DNA from: Erysipelotrichaceae bacterium 66202529
GTDB lineage: Bacteria; Bacillota_I; Bacilli_A; Erysipelotrichales; Erysipelotrichaceae
Direction: 5' to 3'
DNA length: 64,000 nucleotides
Assembly: GCA_017161075.1 (NCBI GenBank)
Contig: CP046174.1
Location: 2,108,001-2,172,000, forward strand
The first letter of the stretch is position 1. The number at the start of each line of letters is the position of its first letter. Shown here one piece after another: positions 47,801 to 55,822 of this stretch. The notes beneath the pieces are model-generated. The model made no database searches and was not told where the DNA came from. It saw nothing but the letters and a program-made list of their open reading frames with translations. The position numbers and the translations under genes are program-made.

Positions 47801-48421
47801 ATGAAGAAAACAATACTGATCGGCATAGCAGGGGGAAGCGCTTCCGGAAAGACTTCCATCTCTGCGCGGCTGAAGGAGCATTATGAGGATACCAATTCGG
47901 TCGTTATCATACGGCAGGATGATTATTACAAGGATCAAAGTGATAAGTCGATGGAGGAACGCATAAAAACGAATTACGATCATCCCTTCGCTTTTGACAA
48001 TGCGCTTATGGCGGCACAGCTGAAGAAGCTGCTGAATCGGCAGGTCATCTGTAAGCCGACCTATGATTTTGTCCATCATACAAGAAGCGATAAGATTGAA
48101 ACCATCGAGCCCAGTGATGTCGTTGTGATTGAAGGGCTGTTTGTGCTGGAGAATGAGGAGCTGCGCAACCTGTGTGATATTAAAATATTCGTGGATACCG
48201 ATGCGGATATCCGCTTTATCCGCAGGCTGCTGCGGGATGTGAATGAGCGGGGCAGAACACTGGAATCGGTTGTTGAGCAGTACACCTCTACCGTACGTGA
48301 TATGCATAACCTGTTTATTGAACCAAGCAAGCGCTATGCGGATGTGATCATTCCCGAAGGCGGCCACAACGTGGTTGCCATTGATTTGCTGATTACGAAA
48401 ATCAGTAGTATTATTTCATAA
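47801..48421 (+). CDS. udk: Uridine kinase
   Basis: A 206-residue P-loop kinase that phosphorylates uridine and cytidine in pyrimidine salvage. Walker A is GIAGGSASGKTS; DDYYKDQ and the NYDHPFAFD segment are typical substrate-binding parts; RDVNERGRTLESVVEQY forms the lid. It follows mltG by eight bases with GGTGGAG ahead of the ATG. Peptidase genes found between mltG and udk in Bacillus are absent here. Confidence 0.95.
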   Translation: MKKTILIGIAGGSASGKTSISARLKEHYEDTNSVVIIRQDDYYKDQSDKSMEERIKTNYDHPFAFDNALMAAQLKKLLNRQVICKPTYDFVHHTRSDKIETIEPSDVVVIEGLFVLENEELRNLCDIKIFVDTDADIRFIRRLLRDVNERGRTLESVVEQYTSTVRDMHNLFIEPSKRYADVIIPEGGHNVVAIDLLITKISSIIS

Positions 48422-48425
48422 AACG

Positions 48426-48434
48426 TGCTATAAT
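48426..48434 (+). promoter_or_regulatory. Extended -10 promoter element for greA
   Basis: TGCTATAAT is a perfect extended -10, just after the udk stop codon, so greA probably has its own promoter. Confidence 0.55.
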
Positions 48435-48458
48435 AGCGAACGAATAGGAGTTGAAACC

Positions 48459-48938
48459 ATGGCTGATGAGAAATTTTTAGTAACCAAGGAGGGCTTGGAC
48501 GAACTGCTTAAGGAGCAGGATAATCTGATTCATGTTGTACGTGATGAGGTCATCCGCGAGCTGCAGGAAGCCCGTGCTCAGGGTGACCTTAGTGAGAACG
48601 CTGATTATGATGCTGCCCGTGACCGTCAGGCACGTGTAGAAGCCAGAATCCGCGATCTGGAAGCTATGATTGCGAATGCGGAAATCATTTCCGGAGATAA
48701 GAAGTCTACAAACAAGAAAACAATCTCACTGGGATCTACCGTTACCATTCAGGATTTGTCTACGAATGAAGAGGAAACCTACACAATCGTCGGTTCCATA
48801 GAAGCAGATCCGCTGAATGGGAAGCTTTCCAATATCACACCGCTGGCAACCTCATTGATGGATCACAAGGTTGGAGATGTTGTTGAAATTGAGCTGGCAG
48901 AAGAGCCTTACCAGGTAAAAGTCATCGATTTAAAATAA
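48459..48938 (+). CDS. greA: Transcription elongation factor GreA
   Basis: A 159-residue factor that enters the RNA polymerase secondary channel and stimulates cleavage of backtracked RNA. The coiled-coil N-terminal domain ends in the acidic tip GDLSENADYDAARDRQ, holding the conserved Asp and Glu residues; the C-terminal FKBP-like domain includes ISLGSTVTIQDL and NISNITPLA-type strands ending in VGDVVEIEL. Normal length. A terminator follows. Confidence 0.96.
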   Translation: MADEKFLVTKEGLDELLKEQDNLIHVVRDEVIRELQEARAQGDLSENADYDAARDRQARVEARIRDLEAMIANAEIISGDKKSTNKKTISLGSTVTIQDLSTNEEETYTIVGSIEADPLNGKLSNITPLATSLMDHKVGDVVEIELAEEPYQVKVIDLK

Positions 48939-48944
48939 GGAGAA

Positions 48945-48974
48945 GGAACAGAAAAAATTTTCTGTTCTTTTTTT
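48945..48974 (+). terminator. Terminator after greA
   Basis: GAACAGAAAA and TTTTCTGTTC are perfectly complementary and followed by a run of T. Confidence 0.9.
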
Positions 48975-49020
48975 AGGAATTTTATACCTTTTTTTCGTAT
49001 AGATAAGTGGAGGTGTCTAT

Positions 49021-49485
49021 ATGAAAAAGGTAATACTTGTATTTTGTCTGCTCATATTGTTTTACGGACGCTATGAGCTGGTTGATCTTTCCAGGGTCGA
49101 GCGTAAGACAAAACAGATTGAGGTAAAAGGAGAAGTGATGCAGCCCGGAGTGTATACCGTGGATATCCATGCGGATACGGCAGCGGTGCTGCAGCTGGCA
49201 GGCGGCTTGAAAAAGGGGGCGGATGACTCCGCACTGAACAAAACACAGGATCTACCGGATCACAGTGTCCTGGTTATAGGAAAAAAAGAAGAAAAGCAGA
49301 GGATATCGATAAACAGCGCAACCTCTGAGCAGCTACAGACATTGCCTGGCATTGGCCCATCCATGGCGCAGCGTATCATAGAATATCGAAAGCAGCAGCC
49401 CTTTCATACCCTGGAGGATATTATGAAGGTGAAGAGAATCAAGGAGAAGCTGTTCGCTAAAATCAGGGAGCTGATCACCCTGTGA
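49021..49485 (+). CDS. comEA: Competence protein ComEA (DNA receptor)
   Basis: A 154-residue membrane-anchored DNA-binding protein for natural transformation. There is an N-terminal membrane helix, a SLBB-like domain (VKGEVMQPGVYTVDIHADTAAVLQLAGGL), and C-terminal helix-hairpin-helix motifs (NSATSEQLQTLPGIGPSMAQRIIEYR) that bind double-stranded DNA. GGAGGTG precedes the ATG. It overlaps comEC by four bases; comEB, present between them in Bacillus, is absent. Confidence 0.93.
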   Translation: MKKVILVFCLLILFYGRYELVDLSRVERKTKQIEVKGEVMQPGVYTVDIHADTAAVLQLAGGLKKGADDSALNKTQDLPDHSVLVIGKKEEKQRISINSATSEQLQTLPGIGPSMAQRIIEYRKQQPFHTLEDIMKVKRIKEKLFAKIRELITL

Positions 49486-51452
49486 GGCAGAGCTGGCTGC
49501 CCTGCGGATGGTGCTGTTTAATTTTGCTTTGGGCACACTGGATTTCGTTCTGGTTTTCCCTGTTCCTTTGTTTGCTTATGTTTGTATACTATCGCAGGCA
49601 TTTTGTCATACAGCCTTTGTTTATTGTGATTCTGATGCTTGTTCAGGTGCGCATGGGACTGCTTTTGCGTGCGCCCTCCATGCCACAGGATACCATTGTA
49701 CAGGTGAGAGAAATCAAAACAGGGTATGTGATTGCACGGGTTGATGGACAGGATGTTCTGGTATACGGGCTGACACAGGCAGGCTACAATGATGTCCTGC
49801 AGATCAAGGGCACGTATGCGAAAACAGCTTCACTGCATAATTTTCATCAGTTCTATTTTCCCGACTGGCTGAAAAAGCGTAGAATCCATTATCAGCTGCA
49901 GGCAGAATCCTATAAGTTCATACAAAAAGGAAGTGGCTTGCGTCATGATTTATATGCGCATATCCAAGCGATGGAGGACAAGGAACAGCGTACATGGCTC
50001 AGCACTATGCTGTATGGGATACGGGATGAGGAGGCTTCGTATTTTCTTACTGCGAGCGGTCTGCATATTGCAACGCTTGCCATGCTGCTTTCCAAAATTT
50101 TACAGCTGTTTGTTTCCCAGATGAATGCATCCCTTCTGATTCTTGTGCTGTTGGGAGTATGCGGCCATGTCACTGTGTTTTCTTCCTCACTGATCCGTAT
50201 TCTAATCTTTCGCAGCGTCAGCATCTGCTGTTACAAATGGAACGTGCAGGATCGTCTTGGTATCAGCATGACAGTGCTATTGCTTTTATTTCCCTATATG
50301 GCATGGGAGCTGGCTTTTCTGCTGCCGTTTGGATTTCGCATGCTGGCGATATTCAATGTGCAGAAGCGAGGCCGATACGTACAGAGTTTGCTCCTGCTGA
50401 TTCCCATGCAGTTTCTCTTCTTTACCTCCTGCAATCCCTTCCAGCTGCTTTTGTTTCCCTTATTCCACTATGCCTATACCTTCCTGTATGCGTGCTGCCT
50501 TGCATCCTTACTGCTGCCGTATATTGGCTTTTCCTCCGTAATCGTACCTGCTGCGCAGGTGCTGGAGGCTGTCCAGCAATGGGGAATAACATTGTACTAT
50601 ACGCCGCAGCTGCTCTGGCTTTATCTCTGGATACAAAGCAGTGCGAAGCTCATCAGCTACGTGCACAGAAAGCCTGTTTTCACCCTGCTGGTGCTGTTTG
50701 TATATGCACCATTTTCCTCTTATTTGAATCCCTTTGGTGAAGTGCTGATGATCGATGTGGGGCAGGGAGATTGTACATTGATCACGCTGCCATTTCATCA
50801 GGGTGCTGTCATGATTGACATCATGGGAAGCCGCTACCGCAACATACCAAAGGAGGTCGTTGCTCCTATCGTCAAGGCCAAGGGCTATCAGAAGCTGGAT
50901 GCTTTGATTCTTACGCATGATGATTTTGATCACAGCGGAGGAAAGGAGCAGCTGTTACAGGAGCTTGCGGTTGCCCGTATTATTGATACCAAGGAAACGG
51001 CAGTACCGCTGAAGGGATTTCCGCTTGCGTTTTTATTAACGGATTATCAGGGCACGGATACAAATGATAATAGCATTATTACTTATATGCAGACAGAAAC
51101 GCTGAATGCTTTGTTCATGGGAGATGCGGGAAGCGATGCAGAGGAAGCACTGCTGCAGCGCTATGAGCTGCAGGATGTGCATGTGCTGAAGGCCGGTCAT
51201 CATGGCAGCAGCACCTCCAGCTCGCCAGCATTTCTGCATGCACTGCAGCCGCAGCTGGCACTGATTTCTGCGGGCAGAAATAATCGTTATCATCATCCCA
51301 GTTCCGAAGTGTTACAGCGTATGCAGCAGGAGCGAATCCATCCTCTTGTCAGTGCTTGGGATGGAGTCGTCAGCATTCGCTTTACACCCTGGTTCAGCTA
51401 TTATGTGAGTGCAGAGGGAACACTTGGTATTCTGGATGCTGTCTGGAGGTGA
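49482..51452 (+). CDS. comEC: Competence DNA channel ComEC
   Basis: A 656-residue protein for single-stranded DNA uptake. It has an N-terminal OB-like domain, a multi-helix Competence domain starting around ASGLHIATLAMLLSK, and a C-terminal metallo-beta-lactamase domain with DVGQGDCTL, LTHDDFDHSGG (HxxxDH type) and KAGHHGS. The first metal His is replaced by the T-H-D-D-F-D-H arrangement normal for ComEC. The GTG start overlaps comEA. It is shorter than Bacillus ComEC (about 776 residues), but all three parts are there. Confidence 0.93.
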   Translation: MRQSWLPCGWCCLILLWAHWISFWFSLFLCLLMFVYYRRHFVIQPLFIVILMLVQVRMGLLLRAPSMPQDTIVQVREIKTGYVIARVDGQDVLVYGLTQAGYNDVLQIKGTYAKTASLHNFHQFYFPDWLKKRRIHYQLQAESYKFIQKGSGLRHDLYAHIQAMEDKEQRTWLSTMLYGIRDEEASYFLTASGLHIATLAMLLSKILQLFVSQMNASLLILVLLGVCGHVTVFSSSLIRILIFRSVSICCYKWNVQDRLGISMTVLLLLFPYMAWELAFLLPFGFRMLAIFNVQKRGRYVQSLLLLIPMQFLFFTSCNPFQLLLFPLFHYAYTFLYACCLASLLLPYIGFSSVIVPAAQVLEAVQQWGITLYYTPQLLWLYLWIQSSAKLISYVHRKPVFTLLVLFVYAPFSSYLNPFGEVLMIDVGQGDCTLITLPFHQGAVMIDIMGSRYRNIPKEVVAPIVKAKGYQKLDALILTHDDFDHSGGKEQLLQELAVARIIDTKETAVPLKGFPLAFLLTDYQGTDTNDNSIITYMQTETLNALFMGDAGSDAEEALLQRYELQDVHVLKAGHHGSSTSSSPAFLHALQPQLALISAGRNNRYHHPSSEVLQRMQQERIHPLVSAWDGVVSIRFTPWFSYYVSAEGTLGILDAVWR

Positions 51453-51574
51453 GCCTTGTGATCAGCTGGTAAACTTTTACATACGGAATGGATTGCTTAT
51501 TTTTTGATTCGATATGAAGAAAAGGCATGGCATTCTATACGCGTTTCGTTTATAATATTCGGTAGGTGATAAGA

Positions 51575-52534
51575 ATGAATTATGTGCTATATGGAGAAGA
51601 ACAGTATCTGCTGCAGGAATCGCTGACAAGAATTGTCAAAGAGCATGTGCCGGATGCCAACGAGTTGAATAAAATCGTCTATGATGCGGACATCACAGAT
51701 ATGGAAACCATTCTGGAGGATGCAACAACGATTCCCTTTTTCTCAGCTTGTAAAATCATTCTTGTCTATCATGCGAATTTTCTTGGGACAGCGAATGAGC
51801 ATGCTGTGGATACAGCAGCACTGGAACGCTATCTTGATCAGCCGATGGAATCCACGGTCATGGTATTGATCGGTGATTTTGAAAAGCTGGATGCCAGAAA
51901 GAAAATCGTAAAAAAGGTACAAAAGACTTGCCGAGTGCTGCAATACCGCAAGCTGGATGAGCAGGGGAAGTACAGCTATGTACAGGAGCAGATAAAAAAG
52001 CGTGGACTTCAGGTGGAGCCATCCGCCATGCAGGTGTTGCTGAACCGTCTGCCGCTGGATATACGAACGATACAGACTGAGCTAGAAAAGCTGGAGCTGT
52101 ATGGTGGCATGATCAGTGCTGATGTTGTAGAAAAGCTGGTTACCCGCCCGCTGGAGGAGGATGTCTTTCAGCTGGTGAATGCCGTAGTGGAGCGTGATTT
52201 GAAGAAGTCCTTTCATATGTGGCAGGACTTATGCGTATTGAATAAGGACGCTATTTACCTGATTGCGCTGCTGGCTTCACAGTTTCGCTTTCTGTATGAG
52301 GTCAAGGCACTGATGCTGCAGGGAAAGGGCAAGGACGCCATCAAGGATGAGCTGAAGGCGCATCCCTACCGTGTGCAGCTGACAATGAAAACAGCACAGC
52401 GTTTGAGTATTGGCTATCTGATGGAAATACTGGAACAGCTGGCGACACTGGATCAGAATTTAAAGGCCGGGCGACTGGATAAGAAGCTGGGCTTTGAAAT
52501 GTTTTTGCTGGGAATACAAGGAGTACGACAATGA
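51575..52534 (+). CDS. holA: DNA polymerase III delta subunit
   Basis: A 319-residue clamp loader subunit that opens the sliding clamp. YVLYGEEQYLLQESL at the N-terminus is the conserved opening, and the AAA+-like fold continues without functional Walker motifs, as expected. The C-terminal collar (LDQNLKAGRLDKKLGFEMFLL) matches HolA. AGGTGAT precedes the ATG. holA directly after comEC is a common Firmicutes order. It overlaps the serine dehydratase gene by four bases. Confidence 0.92.
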   Translation: MNYVLYGEEQYLLQESLTRIVKEHVPDANELNKIVYDADITDMETILEDATTIPFFSACKIILVYHANFLGTANEHAVDTAALERYLDQPMESTVMVLIGDFEKLDARKKIVKKVQKTCRVLQYRKLDEQGKYSYVQEQIKKRGLQVEPSAMQVLLNRLPLDIRTIQTELEKLELYGGMISADVVEKLVTRPLEEDVFQLVNAVVERDLKKSFHMWQDLCVLNKDAIYLIALLASQFRFLYEVKALMLQGKGKDAIKDELKAHPYRVQLTMKTAQRLSIGYLMEILEQLATLDQNLKAGRLDKKLGFEMFLLGIQGVRQ

Positions 52535-53733
52535 AATCACTAAAGGAGCTTTACAGGATTGGCCCGGGGCCGTCCTCATCACATACACTGGGGCCGCAGC
52601 GCGCTGCCAGTCTGTTTAAGGAACGCTATCCCATGGCGCATCATTTTGAGGTGGAGCTGTTTGGATCGCTGGCACTGACAGGAAAGGGACATTTAACGGA
52701 TTATATTATCATAAAGACGATGAAACCGAAGGATTGCGTTGTCCTGTTTAAAAACCGCAGGGATTTAAAGCATCCCAATACTATGCATCTGATGGCAATG
52801 GATGAGCAGCATAAGCTGCTTGGTGAATGGACGGTGTATTCCATTGGCGGAGGAGCCATACAGATTGAAGGAGAGGAAAGCAAGGAGGGGGCAGATGTTT
52901 ATCCGCATCATTCCATGAAGGAGATTGAGGCCTATTGTGAGGCTCATTCCATGGAATTGTGGGAGTATGTCAATCACTTTGATCCACTGGATGACTATAT
53001 GGCTACCATCATGAATCAGATGATGGCTACGGTTGATGGCGGTCTTGAAAAAGAGGGAGTGCTTCCAGGTGATTTGAAGCTGAAGCGTATTGCAAGGGAG
53101 TTAAAGGAAAAGGCAGATGTGTGCCGCAGTGCCGCGGAGCAGGAAAAGCTGCTTTTATGTGCCTATGCCTACAGTGCCAGTGAGGAGAATGCATCCGGAA
53201 GTACCACGGTAACTGCGCCGACACTAGGAAGCAGTGGAATCCTTCCTGCACTGGTATGCTATTATCACCGCATCCTGGGCTATTCCAGAGAACAGCTGCG
53301 TAACGGTTTAAAGGTGGCCGGGCTGTTTGGAAATCTGATCAAGGAAAATGCAACGATATCCGGCGCCCAGGGAGGCTGTCAGGCTGAAATCGGTGCCGCA
53401 GTTGCTATGGGAGCCGCAATGGCTGCTTATCTGCGCGGACAGACAACACACCAGATTGAATATGCTGCAGAAATCGGAATCGAGCACCATCTGGGACTTA
53501 CGTGTGATCCGGTTGGTGGCTATGTTATGATTCCCTGTATTGAACGCAATGCCGTCGGTGTGCTGCGCTCCATAGATGCAGCAATTCTGGCGGAGGGAAT
53601 CAGCGACCTGCGAAAACACAAGGTCAGCTTTGACATGGTGGTTAACACCATGAATTATACAGGCAGAAAAATACCGATCGAGCTCAGGGAAACATCTCTG
53701 GGAGGACTGGCAAGCGTTGTGCCTTTAAAGTAG
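52531..53733 (+). CDS. sdaA: L-serine ammonia-lyase, single-chain iron-sulfur type
   Basis: A 400-residue enzyme converting L-serine to pyruvate and ammonia with a [4Fe-4S] cluster. The N-terminal half is the beta domain (YRIGPGPSSSHTLGPQRAA), and the C-terminal half is the catalytic alpha domain with SGAQGGCQAEIG and LTCDPVGGYVMIPC, which provide the cluster Cys ligands. In many Firmicutes the two domains are separate genes (sdaAB and sdaAA), so here they are fused in beta-alpha order. It is slightly shorter than Escherichia coli SdaA. The ACT domain is missing. It is translationally coupled to holA, an unrelated function. Confidence 0.93.
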   Translation: MKSLKELYRIGPGPSSSHTLGPQRAASLFKERYPMAHHFEVELFGSLALTGKGHLTDYIIIKTMKPKDCVVLFKNRRDLKHPNTMHLMAMDEQHKLLGEWTVYSIGGGAIQIEGEESKEGADVYPHHSMKEIEAYCEAHSMELWEYVNHFDPLDDYMATIMNQMMATVDGGLEKEGVLPGDLKLKRIARELKEKADVCRSAAEQEKLLLCAYAYSASEENASGSTTVTAPTLGSSGILPALVCYYHRILGYSREQLRNGLKVAGLFGNLIKENATISGAQGGCQAEIGAAVAMGAAMAAYLRGQTTHQIEYAAEIGIEHHLGLTCDPVGGYVMIPCIERNAVGVLRSIDAAILAEGISDLRKHKVSFDMVVNTMNYTGRKIPIELRETSLGGLASVVPLK

Positions 53734-53749
53734 AAAGGAAGTGCAAGTC

Positions 53750-54250
53750 ATGAAGGGTCTGATTGTATATTCCTCGCTGAGTGGAAATACAAGGAAGGTT
53801 GCAGAAGCAATCGCAGAGGTGGCAGAGGATGGAGAACTGATTTCCGTTAAGGAATTTCAGCCTTCCATGCGCGCAAATTTTGATCTGTTTTATGTCGGTT
53901 ACTGGGTGGATAAAGGGGATTGTGATGCGGCCAGTCTGCATGTGCTGGAACAATTAAAGGATTGTAAAATCGTCTTGTTCGGTACGCTTGGTGCTGCCGA
54001 ATGTACAGACTATTATGACAGGGTTAAGGCAAGTGTTGAAGCTCATGCCGCACACTGTCATATCCTGGGTCACTTTTTATGTCAGGGTGCTGTGAGTGAG
54101 GCAGTGATTGAGCGTTACCGGAGAATGGCTGCTGAGCATCCCGAGGATGAGCATAGGAGGCAGCAGCTTGCCAATTATGAGAATGGAAAATCACATCCGG
54201 ATGAACAGGATCTTGCCAATGCAAGAGCATTTGCCAAAGCGATTGGCTGA
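53750..54250 (+). CDS. Flavodoxin family protein
   Basis: A 166-residue flavodoxin-fold protein. IVYSSLSGNTRKVAEAIAE is the FMN phosphate-binding loop (T/SxTGNT-like). YVGYWVDKGDCDAAS and LFGTLGAAECTDYY form the flavin-isoalloxazine loops. It likely carries electrons or reduces a small molecule; the partner is unknown. The ATG seven bases after AAGGAAG was chosen over an upstream GTG. It overlaps the following nuclease-like gene by 32 bases. Confidence 0.82.
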   Translation: MKGLIVYSSLSGNTRKVAEAIAEVAEDGELISVKEFQPSMRANFDLFYVGYWVDKGDCDAASLHVLEQLKDCKIVLFGTLGAAECTDYYDRVKASVEAHAAHCHILGHFLCQGAVSEAVIERYRRMAAEHPEDEHRRQQLANYENGKSHPDEQDLANARAFAKAIG

Positions 54251-54515
54251 GATTCCCTACGAGACAGGCTTTTACATCTACATCCTGCGCTGCAGTGATG
54301 ATTCCTTATATACCGGATGGACGACGGATCTTCGCCATCGGTTTCACCAGCATGCCATTGGCAAAGGTGCCCGCTATACCCGCGCACATCTCCCTATTGA
54401 GCTTTTCTACTATGAAAGCTTTGCAGATAAACGATCAGCTATGCGCCGGGAATATGAAATCAAAAGGCTTACCCGTGCTGAAAAAATGAAGCTGTGTGAA
54501 AAGGGAGGTCTGTAA
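54219..54515 (+). CDS. GIY-YIG domain protein (UPF0213/YhbQ-like)
   Basis: A 98-residue single-domain protein with the GIY-YIG nuclease fold. FYIYILRCSDDSLYTGWT corresponds to the GIY...YIG region (here YIY/YTG), RHRFHQHAIGKGARYTR contains the catalytic Arg, and SAMRREYEIKRLTRAEK is the Glu-containing helix. The exact start is uncertain; the ATG within the flavodoxin end was chosen. Many homologues are annotated as of unknown function, possibly structure-specific nucleases. Confidence 0.82.
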   Translation: MQEHLPKRLAEIPYETGFYIYILRCSDDSLYTGWTTDLRHRFHQHAIGKGARYTRAHLPIELFYYESFADKRSAMRREYEIKRLTRAEKMKLCEKGGL

Positions 54516-54693
54516 GAGAAATGCCTGCAAACGAATCCATATAGGAATTTGTTTTTCATAATGCTTCGTATACATAAAAGATCAGCTTCAAATATGCGGC
54601 GGTATCCTAATGGCATTTCATTCCGTAAAATTACAAGCGTTGGCAAACAGAAAGCGATGCTAAAACAGGGCGTCCTGCAAATTGTGTAACGAC

Positions 54694-54737
54694 ATAAAAA
54701 AAGCGCTTTTCTGTATCTAGCAGAGAAGCGCTTTTTG
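54694..54737. terminator. Bidirectional terminator
   Basis: AAGCGCTTTTCTG and CAGAGAAGCGCTT flank a short loop, with A-run on the left and T-run on the right. It serves the hemolysin III-like gene on the minus strand and possibly the plus-strand operon. Confidence 0.9.
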
Positions 54738-55391
54738 TTACATAACGAATACAATGGCAATGAAATGCAGAATGCTTGCCAGATTGATGCATATATGCCA
54801 TATGGAATGAAAGTATTTGTTTTGCGGCTTTCCATAAAAGAAAGCACCAATCGTATACATCACACCGCCACCGACGATCAGTCCCAGAAATAACGGCGTT
54901 GCCTTGGATAACAATGCCGGCAGGAAGAAGACTGCCGTCCATCCCATAATCATATAGATGGTCATAGAAAGCTTGGGATAGCTTTTGGAGCTGATTGCTT
55001 TTAATAAAACACCGCCAAGCACTGCAATCCATTCGATTGCCAGAATCAAATACCCCTGCCATCCGCCAATGAGCGTCAGTGCAATTGGGGTGTAGCTTCC
55101 CGCGATTGCAAAATAGATACAAATGTGATCCAGCTTACGGAACACATATTTATGCGTAGTACCAAAGGGCATGCAATGATACAATGTGGATACCAGAAAC
55201 ATCAGAAACAGACACAGGATGAACACCGATACTCCTGCCGCCAGTTCACTTCCACCCTTGTTATAGGAATATATGGCCGCTGCCGGGAGAGCGCATATGC
55301 ACAGTATCGCCATAATCCCGTGTGTTACACAGTTGGCAACCTCTTCTCCAAAGCCCAGCCGGAACATATCCCGCATAGATTTTTCCTCCAT
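54738..55391 (-). CDS. Hemolysin III/PAQR family membrane protein
   Basis: A 217-residue protein with seven membrane helices of the HlyIII (YqfA) family. VSTLYHCM, KLDHICIYFAIAGSYTPIAL and the C-terminal FHSIWHICINLASILHFIAI supply the conserved Ser, His and Asp residues expected to coordinate zinc. Eukaryotic relatives are adiponectin receptors with ceramidase activity. The hemolysin label is historical. GGAGGTGAT is ideally placed before the chosen ATG. It is divergent from smc. Confidence 0.88.
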   Translation of the reverse strand: MEEKSMRDMFRLGFGEEVANCVTHGIMAILCICALPAAAIYSYNKGGSELAAGVSVFILCLFLMFLVSTLYHCMPFGTTHKYVFRKLDHICIYFAIAGSYTPIALTLIGGWQGYLILAIEWIAVLGGVLLKAISSKSYPKLSMTIYMIMGWTAVFFLPALLSKATPLFLGLIVGGGVMYTIGAFFYGKPQNKYFHSIWHICINLASILHFIAIVFVM

Positions 55392-55764
55392 GAGTATCAC
55401 CTCCAGATTCTTATGCCTGTGGTCAGTATAATACAATCGCAAACGGAATGCAATGCTTTTTATTCAATATGCATCATTTTGTGATGATAACTCAATGATA
55501 TAGTATTAAATACTTTATATTATAATATGCGTAATTTGATATAGAATATGATTGTGCTATCGCAGTTCGTTGAGCTTACATATGCTTATGAGTATAGAAA
55601 GGCAATGCTGTGTGAATACTGCGGTGCAACCGTCTGTTCTCTATCGTATGGAAACGATCACCTTCCCAGTCAGTGCAGAAGCAGAACTGTTTTGTAAATC
55701 GTACCGGCAAAAGTTAAAAAAGACCGAATTCTTCACAAGTTTTAATGCGCACGTCATAAACTTA
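55392..55764. other. Intergenic region between divergent genes
   Basis: It should hold the promoter of the hemolysin III-like gene. A 49-codon frame at 55548-55697 containing a CEYCG motif lacks a ribosome binding site and is not called. Nothing else is recognised. Confidence 0.4.
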
Positions 55765-55773
55765 TGCTATAAT
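55765..55773 (+). promoter_or_regulatory. Extended -10 promoter element for smc
   Basis: TGCTATAAT lies 50 bases before the smc start. No -35 match is seen at the usual distance. Confidence 0.6.
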
Positions 55774-55822
55774 ATCCATTGATATTTACAGACTTATTTT
55801 CTGTAAATGAATGGAGGCATCT

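Noticed and set aside
55548..55697. A 49-codon frame with a CEYCG motif upstream of smc
   Set aside because: No ribosome binding site or promoter at a sensible distance, and the second Cys pair is incomplete. It may be a gene relic but cannot be supported.
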